DNA from: Dasypus novemcinctus
Taxonomy: Eukaryota; Chordata; Mammalia; Cingulata; Dasypodidae
DNA length: 64,000 nt
Direction: 5' to 3'
NCBI RefSeq assembly: GCF_030445035.2
Contig: NC_080673.1
Coordinates: 157,166,216-157,230,215, forward strand
In this document: one piece after another, positions 38,800-50,200 of the stretch
How the letters are laid out: each line of letters opens with the position of its first letter
Numbering within the stretch: position 1 is the first letter of the stretch
Position numbers and translations under genes: made by a program
Notes under the pieces: generated by a model
What the model was told of the DNA's origin: nothing
The model's database searches: none
The model's input: only the letters and a program-made list of their open reading frames with translations

Positions 38800-39290
38800 T
38801 CACCTGGACGTGTTCATTCCCGACCTCACCTACTACTCGCCCACTCACCCACTCTGCTCCCCGCCTCCTGGTTGTCCCTTGAGCATCCTGGGCACCTTCT
38901 CATCTCTGGGCCTCTGCACCTGCTCTTCCCTTTCCTGGGAGCACTTCTGTATATCTACGTGGATTGCCTCCTCATCTGCTTTGGGTTGTGGCTCACGTGT
39001 CACTTTCTCATGATGCTTTCTCTGACCAGTCTATTTAAGACTGCAACCCCACCACCACAGACGTCCTCTGTCTCCCACTTCTGTATAATTTTTCTCTTTA
39101 GTACTTGACAGTGTATAACAAATGATAGATTTTTTTTCATATTTATTTGGTCTGTTGTTTATCATTCGCTTTCCTCCCAATTGTGATATTTGCGAGGGCA
39201 GATGTTGTCTCCAGGTTCTAGAACAGGACCTGGCACAGAGTTGAGCCAAATAAATATTCATGGCATGACCCAATGAAATATAATGAATAG
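38800..39290 (+). mobile_element. L2 3' end
   Basis: cctctgcacctgctcttccc, then gagggcagatgttgtctcca, then acctggcacagagttgagcc and aaataaatattcatggcatg follow the L2 tail order. Confidence 0.6.
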
Positions 39291-39925
39291 GATCATCCAG
39301 AAGCTTCATCTCCGAGAGAAGGGGGATATGGTCTTATATGGTCTCTTCTTGAGATTCTCTGCTAATCCACTGCTTTTCTACCCAACATTGGGCCAGTTTT
39401 ACTTCTGATTATTGTGTGTAACCTCTGTGGTCAGCATTTCTCCTTCTTTTTGGTATAGGTCTTACTTTTCCCAGAACAATTTGGTTTATACCTAATTTTG
39501 TCTGTTTCCTTTTCCGTATTTGCACAGGTAGATAAAAATACGTATTTATGTGTTAGGGACTGACATCAGATTAACAGAAAAAAAACCTAAATAAACCTAT
39601 AGAAAAATATAAATCCACCTTTTGTAGACTGTTGAATACTTAGAGGAAGTTGATTATCTTTTTATCTGTAGCAAGGATGGAAATTCCCTCATGCTACTCT
39701 CTGATTTACAGATAACCTGCAGTTTCTTTATTTTGTCTAATTTTCCTCATGTGCTTCTAGTGGTTGGGAAGTGCTGGAAAAAATCAATTTAGTTTAATCT
39801 TGCAGCTTTAGTCCAGAGCAATAATGAAAATATTCTCAGGTGATGTGGGTAACTGTTCAGATTTTCCTTCTCTTTCCCTCTGTTTCTGTCCAAGGGAACA
39901 TCTGTGTATAGAAGGGATGGGGTGG

Positions 39926-39981
39926 GGAGAATAAAAATAAATAAATCTTTAAAAAAAGTTTATTAAAAAAAAGGGGAAAAA
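39926..39981 (+). mobile_element. DAS-SINE tail only
   Basis: Only the 3' tail (AAATAAATAAATCTTT then A-rich) is present. Target copies aagggatggggtgg at 39912-39925 and 39982-39995 mark it as a very short, 5'-truncated insertion. Confidence 0.55.
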
Positions 39982-40984
39982 AAGGGATGGGGTGGCTTTA
40001 TCCAAAGTCGATATTCAAAATATTTAGCCACAGATTTGGCACAGGCACCACCCAATCCGAATGGATGCTGACGGCCAACGACTGGTCCAGCCATCCGATA
40101 TGGACGGTGACTGTCAGACCTGGCAAGGTGACCTCACAGTGGTGAAGTGAAGGGGACTGGCTGCTTGGATTGAAACAGCGTCCCCTGGCTCCTCTAATCT
40201 CCACAACATTTCTTACCAGCCTGGTTGCTGCTTGCTCTGCTGCCATTTGCTGATGAAGGTGGTGGCTGGTGTGCTTAGGGCACAGGAGCCCTTCTTGGGT
40301 GACTCCACCTCATCCCAGGTCTCGCTGGCTTCCGTATGCCCTTTGTCCCAGACTGTCCACGTTGTAGCAGAGGCTGCAGGTCCCCTTGCCTCTTGAATGG
40401 CTGGCACCACGACAGCTCTCAACTCCTGAATCCCCTCGTGAGCACCTGTAGGAATTTCTGGGTCCCATTCATATCCCATGAGAACTGAGAATAGCTCAGA
40501 AAGCCAAAACTCCACAACTCTGTGCTCCCACCCCCTGCCCCCCAGCCTCCTGTTTAATCAAGCTGTGCTGAGAACCTTATGGTGGCTGCTTTGCTGTGGG
40601 GCAGGCACTGTTTGTGAGGTAACCCTTTCCACAAGTCACAAATATGAATCAGAGCCCCAACCCCCTTCTACACTGTGCATTTGGTGGTACTCTCAACCTG
40701 GCCCCCTGCCTCAGCCATACTTTCACCCATCTAACACCTTTCTCTCCTTTCCCAAAAACCACTAGGGCAGAGGATGTGAATATTTTACTTCCTCTTCTTG
40801 GGGTCGTTCTCACATTTTAGAATGATCTGAGAGCATTTAAAATACTATTGCCCAAGTTACACCGACTGCCTGACCATCCCCATTATGATTTAACTGCTCT
40901 GCTGGGGGACCCAGGCACTGCTGGTTTTAAAACAAGCACCCAAGTGATTCTAATGGGCAGTCAGGGTTGAAAGCCACTCTTCTA

Positions 40985-41335
40985 GACCCGTGGTTCTCGA
41001 ACTTCAATGCTTATTAAAACCATCCAGGGATTTTCTAAAATACCATTGCCCAGTATTTCTAAAATACTGCATGCTAGACCAATTAAATCAGACTCTCTAG
41101 GGCAGGCATCAGTATTTCTTAAAGCCTCCCTTGGTTATTACAATGACAGCTAAATTTGGAAATCAGTGTTCTTCTAGGCTGGTTCTTCTCAAACTTCAAT
41201 GTATATACAAATCAATTGGGACCTCGTTAAAATGCAGATTCTGATTCAGTAGGTCTGAGGTGGGTCTCAGAGCCTGCATCTCTAACAAGCTCCCAAGTGA
41301 TGCTAGAAGTCCTTGGACCAAATACTTCTTCCCCA
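40985..41335 (+). mobile_element. MER5A-like hAT fragments
   Basis: ggttctcgaacttcaatgct and, again, ggttcttctcaaacttcaat followed by gattcagtaggtctgaggtg and aacaagctcccaagtgatgc. Two overlapping or adjacent copies of a small hAT-type transposon. Confidence 0.55.
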
Positions 41336-41777
41336 GGCTATATTTGCCCTCCCCCTTTCCCTGACGTTATAATGGCTAACAGAATTCAAGGAGAGGAAAA
41401 CTGGCTTATGGGTAAGTATTAGTATTTTTCAATATTACACTCATTACATTTGGCAACAGACAGCTAGATTATCTTCCAGAAGTCAGCTACAACCTTTCTG
41501 CCCTGCCTTCCCCTTATGGAAAGCTAACATATTCAATTTTGCAGCTTCTCTTCCACTAAGCATAGTCACATGAGAAAGTTTTGCACAATGAGAAGCAGCC
41601 AGAATGCCCGGGGAAGACTTCCTTTCCCTAATAAATAGCCCAAGTCTCACTAGCAGGAAAATTTTTTCACTTTTTTCATCTCTCCTGCCTTTTCCTGCTT
41701 GGAGCATGACTATGAGACCTGGAGACAGAATACCCATTTTGTGGCTCTGAGGCAACAGGCATGAGGATGAACGTTAT

Positions 41778-42420
41778 AGGTAGGGTTGCCATGTAAAGTG
41801 TAGGATGCTCAATTAAATCTGAATTTCAGATAAGCAATGACTAATGTTTTAATGTAAGTTTTCTGGTCACCCAACAGAGATAGGATGGAAATCTACCCCA
41901 AATTTGGTTCAAATTTGAGACTGATGACACCACACATGCACCAAGAGGGTATGAAAATGATTTTTGACTCACATAATGAGCCTTTTTGGGGAGAGCAGGG
42001 CAGGCTCCCAAGCAGGTCTGAAAATGGCTTGAGAGAACAGCTAGAAGTGACTGCTGTGGGGTTTTATGGTGGATGGGGGTGAGCCTGGGGATAGGGTTCC
42101 CAGGAGTAATTGGGGCTTTTGTGCTTTGAACTTCTTGCTGACATCATAAGGGGGAACATCTTGGGCTTTTTTTTTTTTTTTTTTTTCCCCATCTCACAAC
42201 TTACCCAGATGTGGGGCAGAAAGGGAAGGGAGAATGGTGGGCCTGGAAAGCTGTCAGCAGTCAGACATCAAAAATAGAGTCATGTTCTTCATTATAGTAT
42301 GTTCCAAATATCACAAGGGACAAAGTTATACTAAAATTTATTTATTTATCTGATTTTCAGATTTAACTGGGCATCCTGTAATTTTACTTGCTAAATCTGG
42401 CAACCCTACCTATAGAGCAG
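41778..42420. repeat. Inverted-arm element, about 640 bp
   Basis: The left arm (about 41778-41845) begins ataggtagggttgccatgta; the right arm (about 42346-42417) ends ggcaaccctacctatag. The arms are imperfect reverse complements over about 65 bases (for example aggatgctcaattaaatctg against its partner near 42370). The centre has a T-run at 42166-42186. Either a DNA transposon with terminal inverted repeats or two opposed copies of one repeat. Confidence 0.55.
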
Positions 42421-42719
42421 AAAGATAAAAAGAGACTGGGTCCCTTTTGGCTTTGTTGAGCCACTGCACCAACTCTGAATTGCTTACTTCTAGGCTTTTC
42501 ATTATATGAGACAAATGAACCCCTATTTCTTTAAATCACCATTAGTCGGAGGTGAAATTATCGAGGTCACAGCAATTCCTAAATAATACATCTCTGCCAA
42601 TTCTTGATAGCAGCTCTTGTACTGTATACTTCTAGTTAGAAATCAAACACTGAATTATACTGGTAATGCTAATAATAATGTCTATAATTGATGCCAAGGA
42701 CTACCAACACTGAAATCCA

Positions 42720-42900
42720 GCTTGCTATTTCCTAGCTTTCTATGAACTCAACCAATTTATGCCTCCTTCGCTGAAAATGGGGATAGTCTATATCCCAGAG
42801 ATTTGTTGTTAGAATTAAATAAGTTTGGGCATAAGAAGTACTTAAAACTGTGTCATAACAAGTACTCGATACAAGTTAGCTGATATTTACTTATTTATTA
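42720..42900 (+). mobile_element. MIR SINE
   Basis: gctgaaaatggggatagtct, then gttgttagaattaaataagt and gtgtcataacaagtactcga follow the MIR core and tail. Confidence 0.5.
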
Positions 42901-43184
42901 GGATTAGTTAAATTGCTACAGTATTCTATTTCAATGGTCATATAAACATTTCAGATGTGTTGATAGCATTGTTAAATCACCTGTGTTTACAAGAAAAGAT
43001 ACAAAGTGTAAGGATCATTGTTGGAAGAAGAAGCAGGTTATGTACCTTATTTCAAAAATTGTTAAACAGTAAGAAATTGGAAACAACCACAAACAGAATA
43101 TGTGAGTATCATATTTCAGTACCTCTTTTTCTTTTACAGCTTTAAAATTGTAATGTGCCTTACAAGAGGTGGAGTTTTAGATTA

Positions 43185-43350
43185 GATCTGTATTTCTCAA
43201 TCTTGCTGCATATTAAAATCATCTGGGGAGCTTTTAACAAATATTGGCCACCCTCAGATGTTATATTTAATTAGCCCAGGGTCGGAACCAGAATCATAGT
43301 TTTTAAAAAACCTCCTCAGGTGAAGGCAATGCTCAACTAAAGCTGAAAAT
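43185..43350 (+). mobile_element. MER5A-like hAT fragment
   Basis: ttctcaatcttgctgcatat, then aaaatcatctggggagcttt and a tail near ctgaaaatcattggcc. Diverged. Confidence 0.5.
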
Positions 43351-45779
43351 CATTGGCCAATATATATATATTTTACCCTGGGTTGAAGCTTCTTGTGAAG
43401 TTATTGAAAGATGGAACAAAGGGAGAAAGACAGATTGCCTGATCACGAACAGTGGTTCAACAGGTTATCCCTCACTAACTTGCCCTGTGTTTTGGCTAGT
43501 ATCACTGCTGTTTCACCAAGGGACAAGGGTTAAAAGCAGTTATCAGCCACCAGCATAGCTATGGAATCGAAGCTAAGGAAGCAGAGAAAATGTAATGCCT
43601 TATTACAAAGAGCCAGAAACTAAGGGGAAGACAGGGAGTAGTTTCTCCTCACTTTATTTCATCAGTATCAGGTCTTTGGAGACTATTGAAGGTGCCCAGA
43701 AACTGGTAGAATTGTACTCTGTACTTCTTATCAGGGGGCCATGAGGCACGCAAAATTCTGAAAAAAACCTTATAAGGAAAGAGCCAGAGATTCAACTATT
43801 TTAAAAGGGGTTTATTGTTTTTTGTGGAGTTGCCCAGTTGATTGGGGGAATGAGAGTCATGTAACTTTCTGACTTTGTCATGAGCTTTATTTTGCTGTTG
43901 CTTGGCAACAAAATTTAATGGGTTTCTGCTTAGCTGCCTAGTGTGGCTCTCATCCTTTCTGATCCCATTCATGGTCCAGAGACACTGGACTTGCTAACAT
44001 TTTTGGAGCTTTGCTTTCAAGACTGTAAATTGTTCAGGTGAAAGTAGATCGTGGGCACCTATTGTGAGTTCCTGCTTCCTCCAGCCCTAGCAACTCCACA
44101 TTGTACAGCAAAACAAATAGTATAACACTTGATCCTGTCGGACCAGTTCCTCCACACTCTGTTTTCCTTTTTGCTGCTGGCTAATCCTCAACCAGCAGGC
44201 CCCTCCCCATAAGAAGTGCACTGCTGTGCTTTGTAATCTGAATTCTGGAAGTATGTCTGGTTCTAAACCAGCCTCTCCTCCCAGTGAAGGCAGCAGCATC
44301 CGGAATGCCACTGACATCTGTTCTCTTTTTTTTTTTGTCCAGGTAAACTCAAACTAGGAGCCTCTCTTTGCTGAGTGTCTGTCTGTTCGTCTGTCTCAGT
44401 ACACGCAGCAAAGACTGAGTCACTGCCTTAAGTAAGTTTCCATCCTCCCAACCCGAATGCAGACTCAGAATGTGGGAAAGCTGGCGCCCTTTCCTGTGAC
44501 TCAGAAGGAACTAAGTTCAAGTAAGTTAATGACGGCAGGTAACACCTGTCTATATCCTTCAAGTCTTGTCCATTTTAACCCAGCTTTATGGTTCCATGGG
44601 AGAAGAAGATGAGAGATCTATTTTATTCAAATGCATCTTTATTTAAAACTCTTCTAAATAATATGAAATGATGATAGTGAAAACAAAGACAAGAGTGAAT
44701 GAAAAGACAGGGAGGCCTTCTGAACTGGAGGGCTGTTTTACCCATTCCTGGTCTATGAAACCTCTGTTTTATTGGGCATAAGATATGGGGCATCCTTGAG
44801 TTTCTTTTCTGGTTGTTTGGTAGGCACAATAACTCAGGGAGGAGCCACATGTCATCACTCAGAGTCATTCTAGGAGAGACCTAAAGGTTCTCTCCACAGA
44901 GACCAAACAATCTAGGCTCTTTATTTGGTTTCTGTGGTTGGTGAGCCCCTGTAGAAGACATTCACAATGCAATGACCATAAGCTTTGGACCAGGTTATTT
45001 CTGTGGCACGCTTGTTTACTATCCCCCAGGAGTTATGGGCTAGATCAAAGAAGGCAGGAAGTGGTGGAGATTCTGGAAACATGGTGACAGAGGATGGCTC
45101 CCTCCTCCCCTCTACTGAGCCTGTCTATCTGCCTTGCCTGAGTTTGCTGGTACTTGACGGGGCTGGGTGTGAAGAGGTCTTATTCTGCTATTGTGACTGT
45201 CACGTTGGAGAAAACTAATGTGAGGCCTTGTGTCCTGTGGACTGGACAGACACCCGCGTCTGGTAGGGACAGAGACCCGGGACAAAAATTGTGAGGTGGC
45301 AGCTCCTGGGATAAGCTCAACTTCCAGAGATTTGGGGACTGTTTCTCCAACTCCCTCTTTTCCTGGGGGAGTTCTACCTATAAAAAGCTAAAATACCTTC
45401 TAAGTCAAACAATTTCTCCTATACTAATGACATTTATAGAGATTCCGTTTTCCCTAGGGAAGAAAGGTTTTTCATGCTTTTAACTTTAGGGGAAAGGTGT
45501 TGCTTGGATACTCTTCTCTCAGACACCCTCCCACAAAAGATTTCATTTTGGGAAAATATGTTGCTTGTTATAGTTAAAGTAAAATTTAAGAGCCTTTGGA
45601 ACCTAAGCTTACCTCTTAGAGGCTTCCTTTAAGCAGGAGCTGTGCCAAAATGTATTCTATACACAAATACATCTTGCTGGGAAAAACTAGTTTGTTTTCA
45701 GTCTGCTGAGGATATACCCAACAGAGTCTACCCAGCCCCCCTTAAATAAGCCTGCATCCAGTGGATTGAGAAGTTTTGT

Positions 45780-45900
45780 GTGTTGGGAGGCTAGGATTTT
45801 TGTCCTCCTTCTGGCCCTAAGTAGCTATGTGATTTAGGGAATATCATACTATTTCTGTTTCCTCATTTATAAAATGGTAGGGGGAGTGCCACACAAGTAA
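45780..45900 (+). mobile_element. MIR fragment
   Basis: agtagctatgtgatttaggg then gtttcctcatttataaaatg are the conserved MIR core. Short and diverged. Confidence 0.45.
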
Positions 45901-47714
45901 GAATGAGGCCTTTCATAACTTAGAAAACACATTTCCATATGAACAGCTGAGGGAGTTGTTCTCAAGCATGAGTTCAACCACACAGGAAAAATTGATAGAG
46001 ACATGGTGACATGACTAATACTTGGAGCGAAGCTTTATTTCCTTCGGAGCTAGAAGGAAATTCTCTGAGGGTTTGTAAAGCATGCTATCAAATATTTTTA
46101 TAATGTTTTATTCTTTTAATCTAAACCAAATGGGGATATTTTTGACTTTCATATACTTAAGTTTGCTTATGAACTACAAATTGAACTCCAAAACATGGAA
46201 TTAAACCAAAATTATTTTATTACAAGTGATTATATATGGAAACATTAAATCAAAATTTGTAAACATTCTAAAATGAGCAGTAGTTATAAACAATTGAAAA
46301 ATATAAAATTTTTATGAACATATTTAAAATGTTTGCAAACACTTCATATATATTCACATGTACAAATTTTCCACAAAGCTTAGTTGAAAGATGAAAGCAG
46401 AATTTACTTTAGTTTTACTGGTTAAGAAAAATAAAATATTTTTGTTGGAATCTTTTTTTTTTTTTTTTGGTGTTGAAATAGTATAATAATGGAATTTAGT
46501 TTCATTTGGATTATTTAAAATGAGCTAATGTGATTCAAATTGAGAAAAGATGAAGAATGAAGTTAGCAGCCAATGGTTCTTTCCTCTCTGGTAATGACTT
46601 ACCAAACAAGGAAAAGCTTTTGACCAGTGTGAGTACAACTTTGAAATCCTTAATGATACATATGCAGGTAAACATATAAATATTAAGAATATATCTACAC
46701 TGATGATATATATATATTTATCCATCAATCATCTATTTATCTATATGAAACCATCAGTTAAGACTAACATAGTCTGAATACCAGAATCCAGCAATTTTTT
46801 CTTCCTTAAGACAATATCTTCCTTTTTGGGAAAATTCTTAATTTTAGATTGGCAATATCATTTTGGTATTTTAATGCATATGCCTACCAATGACTTTATA
46901 GAGAGAGTTTTTCAAACGTTCCATCATTTCTCAACATATATCACCTTGTTAAATCTTAGTCTTCCTCCTGGGCAAAATGTGTCAACACCAGTTCATTTTC
47001 CAATCCAGGATACAAAGGGGTCCTTCTGTTCCAGGAATCTTTGACTTGGGCACAAGGTACCAAGGGCAAAGCTTTGTAACAAGTGATATTAAAGAAATAT
47101 CTGAAACTAAAATTCAGTAGAGTAAAGAACCACCATGGCCTCAAGTTGGATGTCAAGAAAAATGCCATTAATTTCATCACCAAGCAGGTGTCCTGTCCTG
47201 AGATAACTAATGGAGTTCTTAATAGAAAAAAGAAACTTTAAAAGAATTTCTACAATATTCAGACACTACCTTTTCCTGCAAACTTGAGTTCATAGCTTAT
47301 AGAGCTGATATACAATTTAAGTGAAATACAGCCATCAATAGAGAAAACATGGATTTGACCTGAAATACCTACCCACGTATCTTCTATTGATTAGTAATTT
47401 TCAAAAATTTCAAATGCCCAGAATTGAGCTCAACACTAAAATATGCTGAAGAGACTTTAAAATCTCTTTAGGACTCTGCAGTCTTTTCAGATCATTACTG
47501 TGAGCATCTGTCCTTTAAATAGAACTGGAGAAATGCTGGTCAGTTTATAAAATTCTGAAGAACAGTTTACCATTACTACTCTAGGTAGGCTTGAGTTAGC
47601 TTAAAAACACAATACAAAACCAAAAAATACCAACCAACCAAACAAAAAACCTTATAACATTTCATGTGAGAGGTGAGAAAATCCAGGCAACATGAAAGTT
47701 AAAAAATATATATG

Positions 47715-48136
47715 GGGAAGCGGACTTGGCCCAATGGATAGGGCATCTGCCTACTACATAGGTCCACAGTTCAAACCCTGGACCTCCTTGACCCGTGTGG
47801 AGCTGGCCCATGTGCAGTGCTGATGCACGCAAGGAGTACACTGCCACGCAGGGGTGTCCCCCGCGTAGGGGAGCCTCACGCGCAAGGAGTGTGTCTAGTA
47901 AGGAGAGCCGCCCAGCGCAAAAGAAAAGTGCAGGCTGCCCAAGAATGGTATAGCACACACGGAGAGCTGACACAACAAGATGACACAACAAAAAGAAACA
48001 CAGATTCCCAGTGCCGCTGATAAGGATAGAAGTGGTCACAGAAGAACACACAGTGAATGGACACAGAGAGCAGACAACTGGGGGGGTGGGGGGCAGAAAG
48101 GGAGAGAAATAAATAAAAATAAAAATAATAAAAAAT
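47715..48136 (+). mobile_element. Full-length DAS-SINE
   Basis: ggaagcggacttggcccaat head, B-box-like cagttcaaaccctgg, GC-rich body, AAATA-rich tail. Target copies aaaaatatatatg at about 47702-47714 and 48137-48149. Confidence 0.88.
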
Positions 48137-48779
48137 AAAAATATATATGATCTAACACTTTGGTTTAGAATTTTTATTTTGTTTTGAGAGAAATATATTT
48201 AGTCTAGAAATATATTTTTTCTATTATTATTCCTATATTATTTATGAGTAATGGGAAATCTGTCTATAAATATTTAAAAACCACCTGAAAATGTTATTTT
48301 TGCCATACAGTTGAATGAGATGGGAAAATTTTATGAATGTGTTAATGTGCAAAAGAATTTTCCTGCATTAGCTCCTGAGGTGTTTTATATTTTGTTTTCC
48401 AGGATAAAACCCATATCTTCCTAAACATTTTCAACAAAATATATGTAAAACATGGTCAGGATAATATATAAAGGAAAAAGATAACCTATTACTTATTTTG
48501 GTAGGATACATATTTAACATTAGTAACTAATTATAATTTCCTCAATGAGTGTAAAAGAGCTGAGTTTCAAGAGAATCATTAGGATAATTCACTCATTTTT
48601 CATAAAGATTTTTCTGGTTGTTTCAAAACAGTCTGTGGGAAACATCCTTTCGCAATCAAACATTTCAGCAAGATTAAAGTATACAGTATAATCCTGAAAT
48701 AATTTAGCTATTTTATAAAGTCTCTCCCTCAACAATAAAAATAACTTTGGGGATAAAAGTAAAAGAAAGGAATATATGT

Positions 48780-48808
48780 AAATAAATAAATATATATATA
48801 TATATATT
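48780..48808 (+). repeat. AT-rich simple repeat
   Basis: (AAAT)n followed by (TA)n. Low complexity only. Confidence 0.8.
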
Positions 48809-49497
48809 TCCAAAGCTGAATTCACTTGGACTTCTGCAGAAACTCAGTTTTGTCTTAATGCCACCAAGATCCAAGAACCAGTGAACACAATAATACAATC
48901 ATTTTATGTTTGCTTGTGGTTTCAGGAAAAGAAAAAGTATTTGTGTTCTGTTTATTGAAGGTCAAAGTTTCCTCCCTCCACCCCTATACCTCTCCTTTTT
49001 AATAGGTAATACCTCCTACAACATGTAAATAAGTCACAATTCATAATGCATTATGTAGTCATTCAGTAGTTTCAGAAGCCCTGCTGGGTTGGGCATATCC
49101 TGTAAATTCTAGCCCACAAAGGAATAGATTTCCAAAGCAGGCCTATTTTATCCTTTAACAATTTACCCACAGCTATCTAGTTTAAAAGGAAGTTGTGGAA
49201 GCTGAGGGCAAAGCCATCAGTGAATCTGTTTTAGTAATTCAAAACTATGACTCATCAGAGAATGATAATCGATACTCTACTTATTAGAACACAGTTAACT
49301 TTACCCATGAATTACCACCAGGCTAGGAACAGCAGCTAAATAACAAAGAGCCATCTGGCAGAGTTAAATATATTGTGACCAGAAGAAAGAGATTATTCTG
49401 AGCCTCATGCTACTTTCCCACCTCTTCATGCTCAGGGAATATTTCAATTTTACAGAAATACAAAGAAGCAGGAGTCTTCTGGAGGAAGATGTAGGCA

Positions 49498-49503
49498 TTT
49501 ATT
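49498..49503 (-). terminator. Possible NIPAL1 polyadenylation signal
   Basis: AATAAA on the minus strand about 90 nt after the NIPAL1 stop. It would give a very short 3' UTR. Other minus-strand AATAAA sites lie further on (for example near 48951), so use of this one is uncertain. Confidence 0.25.
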
Positions 49504-49592
49504 AGTTAATGTTAACTTTCCTCACAGTTCTTCTGAGAAGCAGCTATTCCTTCTCCTCTCCAAATATCTCATATTGGCTAAATTCAGGGTTT

Positions 49593-50200
49593 CTAGAGAC
49601 TTTGATCATCAGTCCTGCTGAACAAGGTGATGTCATCATCATCATATGTTACATTCTCTAGTAGAACATATTTGTCTTCATGGCCATTCAGTGTGATCAT
49701 GTCTTTCTTAGCAGTGGATGTCAGCTGACTCCAGGTAATATCAGTGTTTTTAAAAGCATGTAGAAGGAAGATGCCACTGATAATGGTAAAGAACCCACTT
49801 AGAGTCCCAATGATATCTTCAGCTTTCATGCCATACCACTCTTGGAATAAGATGGCGGAGCAAGTCACTACCATGGACGTGAAGAAGACATAATAAATAG
49901 GGGTCACAAGGGATGTATTAAAGGTGTCCAGTGCCTTGTTGAGATAGTTAATCTGTGTACTCACCGAAAGCACAAGTACAGCTAGTAAAACAAAGACCAG
50001 AGGATGCTTGTAAACTGGCTTCCATTCTAATAGTTCCTTAATGGCAATTCCCAGGCCCTTGACAGAAGAAACTGAAAATGCTCCAATCAACGAACAGATT
50101 GAAATGTAGACCAATATATTGGTCTGTCCTTTCTTGGGAGCCACAACCAAAATCAGCACCAAGGAGATCACAATGATGATCACAGCAAAGGAAATAAATT
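49593..50200 (-). CDS. NIPAL1: NIPAL1 terminal coding exon
   Basis: A 608-nt exon after acceptor ctcgtcctaacag, ending with TAG (49595-49593). It encodes [102 protein letters not shown] and [15 protein letters not shown], which together suggest five more helices, then a soluble tail ending [16 protein letters not shown]. Confidence 0.96.

Larger units (their letters stand above)
31821..49470. other. TXK-NIPAL1 intergenic region
   Basis: No gene was recognised. Named repeats are listed separately. Bases 32.0-33.3, 34.35-35.2, 37.1-38.7, 39.3-39.9, 43.4-45.7 and 45.9-47.6 kb contain nothing I can name beyond AT-rich or unclassified unique DNA. Small open frames there lack recognisable motifs. 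Confidence 0.5.

Noticed and set aside
48589..48898. Minus-strand frames rich in Ile and Tyr
   Set aside because: They are produced by the (TA)n and (AAAT)n simple repeat.
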